A stretch of DNA of 33,998 bases from Streptomyces nanshensis. GTDB taxonomy: Bacteria; Actinomycetota; Actinomycetes; Streptomycetales; Streptomycetaceae. Positions 8,425-16,184 of this stretch are shown here, in pieces (position 1 is the first letter of the stretch; every line of letters starts with the position of its first letter). The notes beneath the pieces were generated by a model. The model made no database searches and was not told where the DNA came from. It saw nothing but the letters and a program-made list of their open reading frames with translations. Position numbers and translations under genes: made by a program. The DNA lies in the NCBI RefSeq assembly GCF_001751255.1, contig NZ_LJGW01000252.1, forward strand, positions 1 to 33,998, read 5' to 3'.

Positions 8425-9985
8425 GAGCCGCCTCCGGGCCGGTGATGGTGTAGGTGTCCTTGATCTTCACCTGGGCGACGTCGCGGCCTTCGACGAAGGC
8501 GGGGCGGTCGTTGACGGTGGCGGCGCGCCAGTCGCCGATAACGTGGAGTTCGTCGGTGCCGAGCATGCCGACGACCGTCAGACCGGCCTGATGGGCCTTG
8601 TACGCCTTCCCCCACAGGTTCCCGAATGCCTGGGAGCGGAGAATGTGCACCCAGTCCTGCCGGTAGAGATGCCGGTTGTAGTTCGAGTGGCCCATGGTGG
8701 ATACGAACTTCGAGTACATCGCCTTCACGTACGCTTCGGTGACCTCGTCGCCGTTCTCCAGTGCCGTCTTGCGTGCGGTGGCGAACCACTTCCGCAGGGT
8801 CTCCAGCAGGTTCTCGCTTTCCCCCGAGGTCCACGACTCGTGGATGAGTGGCTCCTCGGACAGGCCGTCGCGGGTGCAGCGGTGGAGGAGACGCAGGGTG
8901 GATTCGGTCACCCACAACTGGCCGGGTTCTTCGCGGTTGCCGAGCGGGTTGGGCAGGGCGTCGTGGTGCCAGTCGGGCGGGGTGATCAGGTGGACGCCGG
9001 ATCGGCGCTTGTCGTAGGCGGGGCCGCCCTCGGCGGGGCCGAGGTGGTGTTCGAGGGTGCCGATGGGAAGGTGTGCCTTGAGGGCGGAGAGGTAGGCGCC
9101 GTTGATGTCCAGCGCGGTGACCTTCGACTCGCCGTGAGGTAGCACGTGTTCGGGGGCGCTCCACTTCGGGCGGGCTTCCCAGATGTCGTTGCCCTCACGG
9201 CCCGGCTTCTTGGTGAAGATGTCCGGCAGGACGGCGGCATGGTAGGTGAAGTCGTATCGGCCCCCGTCCCGGCTGGTCTCCAGCAGGTGCATGGCGTCGG
9301 GGATCGCTTCGTACTCCAGTTCTGCAATGGCGGCCTCGGCGTCTCCGCCGTGTGCGGTGAGGACCTCGCGGACGCGGTCGTTGATGTACCGCTCCCCCGG
9401 GCTGGGCTCGCTCTGCTTCACCCGGCGTGAGCCCACGGTGCGCCGCGTCGGAGCGGTCCGTCGCGCACGCGCCGGCCGCTCCTGCGACGACGGGGCGGGC
9501 CCGGCGTCCTCGCCCGGAGTTGCGTCAGCCGGGGCTGATCCGGGCGAGGCCACTGCCGTCGCGGCGGCAGGCGACACGGTCACGGGCCCTGCAGGGTTGC
9601 ATTCGGCGGGATCGAGATGCTGGGGGTAGCCCTCGACTTCGTCCGTTGCCAACTCCCCGCACAGAACGCACGGGCGGGCCGTACGAGCGGCTTCGCGGGC
9701 CTTGAGCCGTTCCTTGATACCGGTCAGCAGATGCACGTACAGGGCTCGTTCGGGGCTTCCGGGGTCCGGATCCCACTTTCCCCCCTCCTTGCCCTTCTCC
9801 CATGCACTGATCGTCGGCCGGGTGCGGCCGACCTTCTCCGCGACCTGGTCCTGCGAGAGATTCCAGGCTTTGCGAAGACGTCGGCGCTCGGACGCGGGTG
9901 GTAGTCCGTCCAGGTTGTGGTCGACCGGTCCGGTCTCATCAAGCAGAGCGTCGATGCCGGCGAATGCGCTCCCCTGATCTTCCAT
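8417..9985 (-). CDS. Tap-like telomere-associated protein with palm-like core
   Basis: A 522-residue protein resembling the telomere-binding protein Tap, which recruits the terminal protein in Streptomyces, though shorter than the ~740 residues usual for Tap. Residues 30-90 are an XRE-type helix-turn-helix (RRLRKAWNLSQDQVAEKVG...TISAWEKG). CxxC (106/109) with H123 and C129 could bind zinc. A basic Pro/Ala-rich linker follows. The C-terminal half has ALDINGAYL (D293), YVKAMYSKFVSTMG (419-432) and GTDELHV (D478), spaced like palm motifs A, B and C of family B polymerases. Tap carries comparable segments (IDVNMAF, IKATVKGGLG). ATG 9985 is preceded by AAAGGGGAG. The pairing with the small downstream gene is the main support. 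Confidence 0.62.
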   Translation of the reverse strand: MEDQGSAFAGIDALLDETGPVDHNLDGLPPASERRRLRKAWNLSQDQVAEKVGRTRPTISAWEKGKEGGKWDPDPGSPERALYVHLLTGIKERLKAREAARTARPCVLCGELATDEVEGYPQHLDPAECNPAGPVTVSPAAATAVASPGSAPADATPGEDAGPAPSSQERPARARRTAPTRRTVGSRRVKQSEPSPGERYINDRVREVLTAHGGDAEAAIAELEYEAIPDAMHLLETSRDGGRYDFTYHAAVLPDIFTKKPGREGNDIWEARPKWSAPEHVLPHGESKVTALDINGAYLSALKAHLPIGTLEHHLGPAEGGPAYDKRRSGVHLITPPDWHHDALPNPLGNREEPGQLWVTESTLRLLHRCTRDGLSEEPLIHESWTSGESENLLETLRKWFATARKTALENGDEVTEAYVKAMYSKFVSTMGHSNYNRHLYRQDWVHILRSQAFGNLWGKAYKAHQAGLTVVGMLGTDELHVIGDWRAATVNDRPAFVEGRDVAQVKIKDTYTITGPEAAHA

Positions 9986-10060
9986 ACCACTCCCCTTTGC
10001 GGTTACGTATGACACACATTCTACTTTACATCTACTGGCTGCCGGTGCGGTACGGTTCCT
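9986..10060 (-). promoter_or_regulatory. AT-rich upstream region of the tap-like operon
   Basis: Bases 10001-10036 are markedly AT-richer than the surroundings and lie directly upstream of the Tap-like start. On the minus strand TAGAAT (10018-10023) is one base from a consensus -10 hexamer, but I see no convincing -35 box at the right spacing. Self-regulation by the XRE domain is plausible inference. Confidence 0.3.
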
Positions 10061-10597
10061 TCCCCGGTCCCGCCGTACGACGTCCGGCGCAGTGGACATA
10101 GACGTCAAACGGCCAGTCATCGCGAACAGCGCCGTGCACGCGGAGAGTTGCCCTTCTGGCGTGAAGTGCCTCGCACGCCAGACCTCCGCCGTGGGGCACG
10201 GGAGAGGTGGTGCGACGCATACGGACGGCCGGGCAAGAGGCGGATCCGGCGGCGCGCAGCGTCTCTGCTGTCGCTCGTACGCGCACGCCTCACCTGGCGA
10301 CGGGCGTCACGATCAGCATCGACGTTCCCGTGCCTGTCCGTTCAGTGCGTCGTTGTACGCGGAGACGCGACCATCTGACGCCCAACCGCGCGCGCGACCG
10401 CGTCCCTCCACCGCACCACCGACGAGGACGACCGCATCCGCAGGGCCGCCTCGGGGCTCCTGGCTGTGCTCGCGCACTGGTAGTCGTCATCAAAGTGACA
10501 TTGGGGTTCGTCCCTGATGTCAGTGCCGCTCGTCACCAAGCAGTCAGCGCAGAATTGAGCGCTCGCCGTCCCTCGACCCCCGTGGGTCAAGAATGAA
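10061..10597. other. Intergenic region without a convincing gene
   Basis: Frames on both strands look like random translation of GC-rich DNA. I see only a small hairpin, GACCC-CCGT-GGGTC, near 10575-10588, and the 16-bp repeat at 10585-10600 at its right edge. Confidence 0.4.
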
Positions 10598-10600
10598 CTA
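10585..10600. repeat. 16-bp direct repeat, left copy
   Basis: GGTCAAGAATGAACTA, identical to 11261-11276 and in the same orientation. This copy ends on the stop codon of the winged-helix regulator, whose TAG is the reverse complement of its last three bases. Confidence 0.75.
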
Positions 10601-11209
10601 GCCCGCGTGCGGGGCGAATACCGTCCACTTCCGGATCTCCATGCCCTGGAGGGCGATGGCCCGCACCAACTGCTCGTACAGCTCTGCGTGCGCCGGGTCG
10701 GCGGCAGCCTGAGCGAAGACATCGCGGGTGAGGCTTCGCCTCACCGTCTCCAGCGTGGTGAGTGCCTCCATGAGCACCGCCAGTTCCTCGGGTACGTCGT
10801 CATCGTTCCGGACTGCCTCCAGGGCGCGGTCCGCGGGCGTGGAGCGGCGCGGAGCGAGGTAGCCGATCGGGAAGTGCATGCCGCCGCGCGCCCTGGACGG
10901 GGACTGCGCTGGTGCGTCCGGCGTTTCAAGTACCTGCTGCTGGCGACGCGAGCTCCACGCGGACAGCGCCGCCTCGGCCCGTTCACGCCCCGCCGGCGAC
11001 AGGATGCACAACACCCGGGCCGGCCGGGACGGATGCGGCCCTTCCTCGTCGCGAAGTGTGAGCCAGCCCAGTCCCGTGAGCCGGGCAAGGATCTGCGACA
11101 CCGTGCTCTTCCCGAGATCAGCCAACTCTCCAATCCTCGCTCCCCACAACGGGTCATCCGCCGGCGCCGCCAGCAACAAGCGCAGCACTTCAACTGTCGG
11201 CCGGGTCAT
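10598..11209 (-). CDS. Winged-helix transcriptional regulator (PadR/MarR-like)
   Basis: A ~203-residue DNA-binding protein. The N-terminal ~85 residues form a winged helix: TVEVLRLLL, then IGELADLGKSTVSQILARLTGLGWL as the recognition unit, then a wing with LRDEEG and RVLCILSPAGRERAEAAL. This pattern is typical of PadR- and MarR-like repressors. The C-terminal half is helical and probably mediates dimerisation. ATG 11209 (MTRPTVEVL) fits the domain start, but its ribosome site is weak; a GTG seven codons upstream is possible. A TTGACC within the right-hand 16-bp repeat could be its -35 box. The divergent neighbour at 11347 may be a target. No ligand is evident. Confidence 0.75.
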   Translation of the reverse strand: MTRPTVEVLRLLLAAPADDPLWGARIGELADLGKSTVSQILARLTGLGWLTLRDEEGPHPSRPARVLCILSPAGRERAEAALSAWSSRRQQQVLETPDAPAQSPSRARGGMHFPIGYLAPRRSTPADRALEAVRNDDDVPEELAVLMEALTTLETVRRSLTRDVFAQAAADPAHAELYEQLVRAIALQGMEIRKWTVFAPHAG

Positions 11210-11260
11210 ACGGAGAGCGGGAGTCGTCACGCCACCAACCACAGCAGCCAGATCACCATA

Positions 11261-11276
11261 GGTCAAGAATGAACTA
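11261..11276. repeat. 16-bp direct repeat, right copy
   Basis: Exact second copy of GGTCAAGAATGAACTA, located upstream of the regulator gene. Read on the minus strand it ends in TTGACC, a possible -35 element, so it may also be part of the regulator's promoter or operator. Confidence 0.75.
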
Positions 11277-11346
11277 CAGCTCCAACAGGCCCTCGGGCCC
11301 AACTGCTTCACTGACACCCCGATGACGAATCACCACCGACACTCTC

Positions 11347-11967
11347 GTGCAGACCACCACGCACATCGGCGCCGAGCACCAGGCTCTGACGGCAGAAGAG
11401 CGGGACACCACCGCCAAGGAGCGCCAGGGAACCGTACGGCGCATGGCGGAATCCCTCGTCGACGCCAGCCGTCTCGTGATCAACGCTATGACCATGGTCG
11501 CCACGACCATGGGCTTGCGAGACCTCGGCATCGACGCGCAGATGGCGAAGGACGCCGACGGCCGGGACTACAGCGTCCTGCCGGCAGCCGGAGATCCCAT
11601 CGAGGTGCTCCATGACGCCATCTACTGCCTTCAGATCGCCAGTTCGCACCTGGGCAAGGCGTACGTCCCTACGCGGAAGTACCCGAGCCTGGCAACCGCC
11701 CGCCGGCCGGAGCACATGAAGATGGTCCTCGCCGGCCTGCGCGACGCCCTCACCAGTCTGCGTGACGAACTGCTCGCCCTGGACCTGGAGAACAGCGCCG
11801 ACACCGACCCGTGTATCGCCTCCCTTGCCGAGCTGGAGGCCCGGACATGCCGGGCCGTTCCCGCTCCGGCTGACGGCCCGACCAGAGAAGATGTCGTCGC
11901 GGCGATCCTCTCCCGCCCCGACATCGCGCGCGCTGCTGCTGGCGCGTTGCAACGAGCACGGTGCTGA
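11347..11967 (+). CDS. Hypothetical helical protein
   Basis: I do not recognise this protein, up to 206 residues long. It is hydrophilic and predicted helical by composition, with no signal peptide or membrane span. A central segment has paired aromatic residues (DAIYCLQIASSHLGKAYVP), and a run of leucine/charged repeats follows (LAGLRDALTSLRDELLALDLEN) that may form an amphipathic helix. The GTG at 11347 has no clear ribosome site; ATG 11443 is an alternative start. It is divergent from the winged-helix regulator gene, with one copy of the 16-bp repeat between them, so it may be under that regulator. Confidence 0.6.
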   Translation: MQTTTHIGAEHQALTAEERDTTAKERQGTVRRMAESLVDASRLVINAMTMVATTMGLRDLGIDAQMAKDADGRDYSVLPAAGDPIEVLHDAIYCLQIASSHLGKAYVPTRKYPSLATARRPEHMKMVLAGLRDALTSLRDELLALDLENSADTDPCIASLAELEARTCRAVPAPADGPTREDVVAAILSRPDIARAAAGALQRARC

Positions 11968-12034
11968 CGCTCTCCACGGAGACTGCGCGGGGCGCGCGGC
12001 TTGGCTGACGTCGGAAGGACAGAACCGTGTTCTG

Positions 12035-12808
12035 TCACCCGGACCGGGGCACTGCGGGGTTGGCCGTCTCGTCAGCGCCCTTGTCCCAGGAGTCGCCCAT
12101 GATCCCGTCGTGGCTGGTGTGCAGCGCCAGGAGCGCGGCAAGCATTTGTGGGTTCCAGTCCGGCGCGTGCACCGCGGTCAGGTGGAAATGATTCTGCATG
12201 CCGCTCCCGTAGTCCAGGACGCGGGTGCCGCCGTGGCGGTAGCCGATCCGTCGGGGCGCGCGGAAGATGTCGCCGTCACTGAACAGCATGGCGGGGGCGA
12301 GTACGCACTGCACGGGGAAGATCAGCCACCACACGGCCCACCAGGCCAGGCGGCCCTTGTATCCGACCGCGGCGGCGCGGCCCTCTTGCTGTGCGGTCCA
12401 CCGCGTGCGGAGGTGGCCGTGGGTGAAGCTCCGCTCCCGGGTGACGCTGCCGACGAACCGGTCGCTCCCGTCGTACACCTCGTAGCGCGACGGGGCCTTC
12501 TCGTCGTCCGGGGCGGTGACGACCCGGGCCCACGTCTTCAAGCGGTGCGGATCGGTCCACATCGTGAACGAGCGCACGCCCCTTTTGCGCGCCGCCGTGT
12601 ACTCGCGAGCCCCGCCGGGCGGCAGTTCACGGTCGAGGTAGACCCGGGCGCCCGTGCTTTCCCAGGGGCCGCCGACGATCTCATACCGGGCCCGGGGTTG
12701 GGCTCCGGATTCGGTCTGGGTGCGCGCGCTCGCGTTCTTCGTCTTCTTCGTGCGGGGCTTGTCGTCGGCGGGATCAGCGGCGCGCCGCAGCGCAATGGTC
12801 ATCTCCAT
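12035..12808 (-). CDS. Hypothetical membrane-anchored protein, possibly LURP-one/tubby-like
   Basis: A 257-residue protein. After a basic N-terminus (residues 1-40) comes a beta-rich stretch with YEVYDGSDRFVGSVTRE, which resembles the strand pattern of LURP-one/tubby-like (scramblase-related) domains. One hydrophobic segment (LAWWAVWWLIFPVQCVLAPAM) probably enters the membrane, and a beta hairpin plus a helical tail follow. The family suggestion is weak and rests on pattern only. ATG 12808 follows GGGAGAG by 8 bases. The gene converges on the unrecognised gene ending at 11967, with a gap of under 70 bases. Confidence 0.65.
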   Translation of the reverse strand: MEMTIALRRAADPADDKPRTKKTKNASARTQTESGAQPRARYEIVGGPWESTGARVYLDRELPPGGAREYTAARKRGVRSFTMWTDPHRLKTWARVVTAPDDEKAPSRYEVYDGSDRFVGSVTRERSFTHGHLRTRWTAQQEGRAAAVGYKGRLAWWAVWWLIFPVQCVLAPAMLFSDGDIFRAPRRIGYRHGGTRVLDYGSGMQNHFHLTAVHAPDWNPQMLAALLALHTSHDGIMGDSWDKGADETANPAVPRSG

Positions 12809-13387
12809 GGTCGTGACTCTCCCTCCCTCTGTGCCGGTCCAGGTGCGGCAAGGTACAGCGACAAGTCGAGCAAGGCGTTCTCCGGGAGTCCGGCTCTCGG
12901 AGAGGGCGTCACCCGGTGACGCTGGAGGCGGTGGCGTGTTCCTCTGGCGGGGTGAGGCGGCCCGGTGGGCGGAAGACAGCCGTACGGGGAAGCCTCGTGA
13001 GCGCAGGGGTTGAGGTGTACGAGCGACCGAGAATCTCCCCGGCGAGGCGCGCCGACCTCCGCTACGTGCGTCTCCCGGCACCAGGGGCCGGATTCTCGTC
13101 TCGCAGACCCCTTGTGCGGGGCTTGCTCGTCATGCGGTGACGCTCACCCCGTCCTGGTCTTCCCCCGGTGAGCACCCAGGGCGCTTCGGGGTGGCGCATG
13201 GCGCCGTTCCTGGGAGTCGTGCACCCAGCATCGGGGCCGCGCCCACGCGCCGGGCGGGCGGTTGCCTGTCGCTTCCCTCGCCCAGGCCGGGTGGCGGCCG
13301 CTCTGCTCAAGCCCGGTTGTACCGGGCGTGCTGTGCAGCGGCCCGAACGCCCTCTGTCCGCTCTCAGACCCACTGCCGGGAGAAGTC
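12809..13387. other. Divergent intergenic region without a convincing gene
   Basis: This stretch separates the minus-strand gene starting at 12808 from the plus-strand pair starting at 13388 and should hold both promoters. I see no clear -10/-35 pair, no strong inverted repeat and no coding frame with family resemblance. Confidence 0.4.
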
Positions 13388-14233
13388 ATGTCCTACGAGC
13401 CCCACCCCGTTCCGCCCCCGCCACCGGCCGGGCCCCCGCCCGGCCCTCCCCCTCCGACGCCGACAGCGCAGGGGCATACAGCGCCGCCCTCCGGCGGGGG
13501 CGGAACGGGCCGCCGGCTGCTGTGCGTGGCGTTGAGCGTCGTGGGGGTACTGGTGCTGGTCGCCGGCGGCGGCACCGTCATCAACACCGTGATGAACAAG
13601 ACGCAGCAGGTCTCCAACAGCGAGGCGTTCGGGCCGTCAATGTGGCGGAACGTCCCGGCCGACAAGGTCTTCCCCAAGACCTTGTCGACGAAGCTGAAAC
13701 CGACGGACACCGCCGACAATCCCCGTCACGGCAGTTGGCGCCGGCTGGGCATCGCACGCCCGGCCACGTGCCGGGACGGGCTCGGGGGGCGCCTCGCCAC
13801 GGAAGCGGCGAAGCGCGGCTGCCGGAACGTGCTCCGGGCGACGTATGTCGACCCCACGGGCCAGACCGTGAGCACCGTGGCGGTGATCGTCATCTCTCCC
13901 TCCGACAATGCAGAGGCCGAACTGGGGCGGTTCCTCAACACGGACAAGCGCGGGGACGGGGTCCACGCCTACGCCGTGCCCGGTACGCCCGCCGCCGAGT
14001 GGAGCGATGAGCGCCGCATCGGGGGCGGTGGCCGACAGGCAACGGGCCTGAACCTGCCGTACGGGCTCGCCGCGGTCGCCGGCAACGTCGACGGGCGTAT
14101 GGCCGGTCACCTGCCCGAGGAGTGGGACATCGGTGATCCGTCGCAGCCGCGGCCCTGGCAAGGCGCCGCGAAGGACCTGGCGTCGTCCCTCGACCTGTAC
14201 CTGAGCGATCTGATCAACAAGGAGTCGAAATGA
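13388..14233 (+). CDS. Pro-rich membrane-anchored extracellular protein
   Basis: A 281-residue bitopic membrane protein. The first ~40 residues are Pro/Gly-rich and cytoplasmic, a single hydrophobic span follows (LLCVALSVVGVLVLVAGG, about 44-61), and the remaining ~215 residues should lie outside the membrane. The outer part contains three cysteines that could form disulfides and a strand-rich centre (STVAVIVISPSD). I do not recognise a catalytic domain. The stop codon overlaps the ATG of the subtilase gene (ATGA, 14230-14233), so the two are translationally coupled and the proteins probably act together at the cell surface, as partner, substrate or anchor of the protease. The start has GGGAGAAG upstream. 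Confidence 0.8.
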   Translation: MSYEPHPVPPPPPAGPPPGPPPPTPTAQGHTAPPSGGGGTGRRLLCVALSVVGVLVLVAGGGTVINTVMNKTQQVSNSEAFGPSMWRNVPADKVFPKTLSTKLKPTDTADNPRHGSWRRLGIARPATCRDGLGGRLATEAAKRGCRNVLRATYVDPTGQTVSTVAVIVISPSDNAEAELGRFLNTDKRGDGVHAYAVPGTPAAEWSDERRIGGGGRQATGLNLPYGLAAVAGNVDGRMAGHLPEEWDIGDPSQPRPWQGAAKDLASSLDLYLSDLINKESK

Positions 14234-15402
14234 CCGGCCGTCGTCTCTCCACCGTCGCGGCCGCCGCCGGGCTCAGCGCACTGCTGTGCGCGGGCGCTGC
14301 GGCACCCGCGTACGCGAAATCTCCGTCCCCCACGTGGGAGTCCCGGGCGCTGAAGCTGAAGGACGCGCACAAGAAGGCTCAGGGCGAGGGCGTCAAGGTG
14401 GCGCTGATCGACTCCGGTGTCGCCGACCACCCGGCGCTCGACGGCAAGGTGACCACCGGTCCGAACCTGCTGCAGGACGGCGTGCACAAGGGGGACGCGA
14501 AATTCGGGGTGCACGGCACCGCGATGGCCTCGAACATTCTCCAAGCGGCGCCGAAAGCTCACATTCTTTCGATTCGCGTGATCGACGACGACCCGTCCAA
14601 CGACAGCGACCTCCGCAATGCCACGGACAATCCGATGGCACGCGCCATCCAATACGCCGTCGACCAGGACGTGGACGTGATTTCGCTCTCGATCGGCGGG
14701 GACACGATGGGTGACACATTCGATGAGAAGGACACGGCGGCCCTCGCTGTCGCCTCCGGCGCGAACGTCCCGGTCGTGGCGGCCTCCGGCAACGAGGCGG
14801 ATGAGCTGAATGACACGTCCTATCCCGCCGCCTATCCCAGCGCACTGGCGGTCGCGGCCTTCAAAAAGGGCGGCGCCCACGCCGACTTCTCCAACGTGCA
14901 CACCTACAACGCCATATCGGCGCCCGGTGTCGGCATCACCAGCGCCAGCAACACCGGCGGCTGGGAGAAAATCCAAGGCACGTCACCGGCAACGGCCCTG
15001 ACGTCCGGAGTGGTCGCCTGCATGCTGTCGGCGGCGCCGGAACACCGGCTCTCCCCGGGGCAGGTGCGCACCATCCTCACCCGCACCGCTCACCACCCGC
15101 CGGGCGGCTTCAACCCCGTCTTCGGGTACGGGCGGATCGACGCCGCGGCGGCCGTACGGGCGGCCGCGCAACCACCGCGGGAGGAGACGAAGTCGCGGGC
15201 GCACAAGGGCGCGGCGCACCTGGCCAAGCCCGACGGCATCGAGCCGACGCAGCACCCTGCGTGGGACGTCGCGACGCTGACGGTCGGCCTCTTGGCCTCC
15301 GCGGCCGGCGGCGGGATGGTGGCCGGCGCCGTCCTCATCGCCCGCCGGGCACGCCGTACGGACGGTCCCGCCACCGGTGCCTCTCCGGGGCAGCCGTTCT
15401 GA
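14230..15402 (+). CDS. Mycosin-like S8 serine protease, secreted and membrane-anchored
   Basis: A 390-residue subtilisin-family protease. A signal peptide (1-29, ending AAPAYA) is followed by the catalytic Asp in ALIDSGV (D61), His in VHGTAMAS (H95), the oxyanion Asn in ASGNEA (N188) and Ser in QGTSPATALTSG (S252). A hydrophobic span near 346-370 and a basic tail anchor it in the membrane, the layout of mycosins (MycP) of type VII secretion. The region around Ser reads GTSPATA instead of the more common GTSMAxP. No Esx, EccB/C/D or EccE gene is nearby, so it is an orphan mycosin-like protease, coupled to the membrane protein just upstream. The function is probably processing of surface proteins; the substrate is unknown. 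Confidence 0.88.
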   Translation: MTGRRLSTVAAAAGLSALLCAGAAAPAYAKSPSPTWESRALKLKDAHKKAQGEGVKVALIDSGVADHPALDGKVTTGPNLLQDGVHKGDAKFGVHGTAMASNILQAAPKAHILSIRVIDDDPSNDSDLRNATDNPMARAIQYAVDQDVDVISLSIGGDTMGDTFDEKDTAALAVASGANVPVVAASGNEADELNDTSYPAAYPSALAVAAFKKGGAHADFSNVHTYNAISAPGVGITSASNTGGWEKIQGTSPATALTSGVVACMLSAAPEHRLSPGQVRTILTRTAHHPPGGFNPVFGYGRIDAAAAVRAAAQPPREETKSRAHKGAAHLAKPDGIEPTQHPAWDVATLTVGLLASAAGGGMVAGAVLIARRARRTDGPATGASPGQPF

Positions 15403-15631
15403 CCGACTGACACAGGGCGGCGCGCCGGGGCAGCTCGGCGCGCAGCCGGTCGGGACCCCGGAATCCCCCTGCCCTGTCCCGTCTGGTGACCGCATGGGGA
15501 CGTGGTTCGTCACCTGGCGAACCGAACCGGCTCCGCCACGCGGCTTCTTCGGCGCACCGGAAGCTGCGGCCCGCAGCCTTCTCCCGATTCTCCGGAACGA
15601 CCGGAGGACCTGAGAGAAGGGGCTCGATGCG

Positions 15632-16015
15632 ATGAAACTCCTCACGCGGCGCCTGGCTTCGGCAGGAGCTGTCTCGGTTCTGGCGCTCGGCGGTTGTCTG
15701 ACCGCCGCACCTTCCGCCGCCGCCGACGGGCATTCCCCGGCCACGCAGCAGACCGTGCAGGACCAGGGCCCCAGGCCTATGAAGATGCATCGGCTCAAGG
15801 ACGGCTGCTTCAGCGCTTCCTACAACGACGACATCTATGCCTCGGTGACGCTCTACTTCCACAACCGCTGCGCGAAGGCGCACAAGCTGCGCATCAGGCC
15901 GCTGAGCAACGCGGCCGACACCAAGACCGTGACCATCTCGGGTCACGCCAAGGGCAGCACGCGGTACTGGAACTGGGCAAGCGGCTTCGACATCGACGAC
16001 ATGGGCCGCGCCTGA
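15632..16015 (+). CDS. Small secreted protein
   Basis: A 127-residue precursor with a clear signal peptide (MKLLTRRLASAGAVSVLALGG, then AAPSAAA). The mature part is ~95 residues with two cysteines (GCFSASYNDD and HNRCAKAH) that could form a disulfide, and an aromatic C-terminus (STRYWNWASGFDIDD). The cysteine in LALGGC could be a lipobox, but the AAPSAAA site fits a normal signal peptidase cleavage better. I recognise no family. It lies 230 bases after the subtilase gene in the same direction and could be a substrate, which is speculation. GAGAAGGGG precedes ATG 15632, and a hairpin at 16049 follows. Confidence 0.7.
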   Translation: MKLLTRRLASAGAVSVLALGGCLTAAPSAAADGHSPATQQTVQDQGPRPMKMHRLKDGCFSASYNDDIYASVTLYFHNRCAKAHKLRIRPLSNAADTKTVTISGHAKGSTRYWNWASGFDIDDMGRA

Positions 16016-16048
16016 CCATCATCAGCGAACTGGAAGATCTGCGACGAA

Positions 16049-16089
16049 GGGCTGCCCGGAGCCAACGGCAGCAGGGTTCCGGGCAGCCC
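16049..16089 (+). terminator. 12-bp perfect hairpin, terminator
   Basis: GGGCTGCCCGGA (16049-16060) and TCCGGGCAGCCC (16078-16089) are exact reverse complements, followed by CTCTCT. It lies 34 bases after the stop of the secreted protein and can also serve the converging SpoIIE-type gene. Confidence 0.7.
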
Positions 16090-16184
16090 CTCTCTCCGGT
16101 CCTTCGTCACATTCGCCGCAGGCCCCCGGTCGGGCAGTGCACGTGGCCGCGACACATCCGCCGCGGGGCGGCATGGCATCGAGG

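Noticed and set aside
8288-9164. Frames of over 260 residues on the plus strand and in another minus frame over the Tap-like gene
   Set aside because: These are shadows of the real gene. Their sequence is low-complexity and matches no family.
13388-16015. A type VII secretion locus
   Set aside because: Only the mycosin-like protease resembles such a locus; no WXG100, EccB, EccC or EccD protein is encoded in the window.
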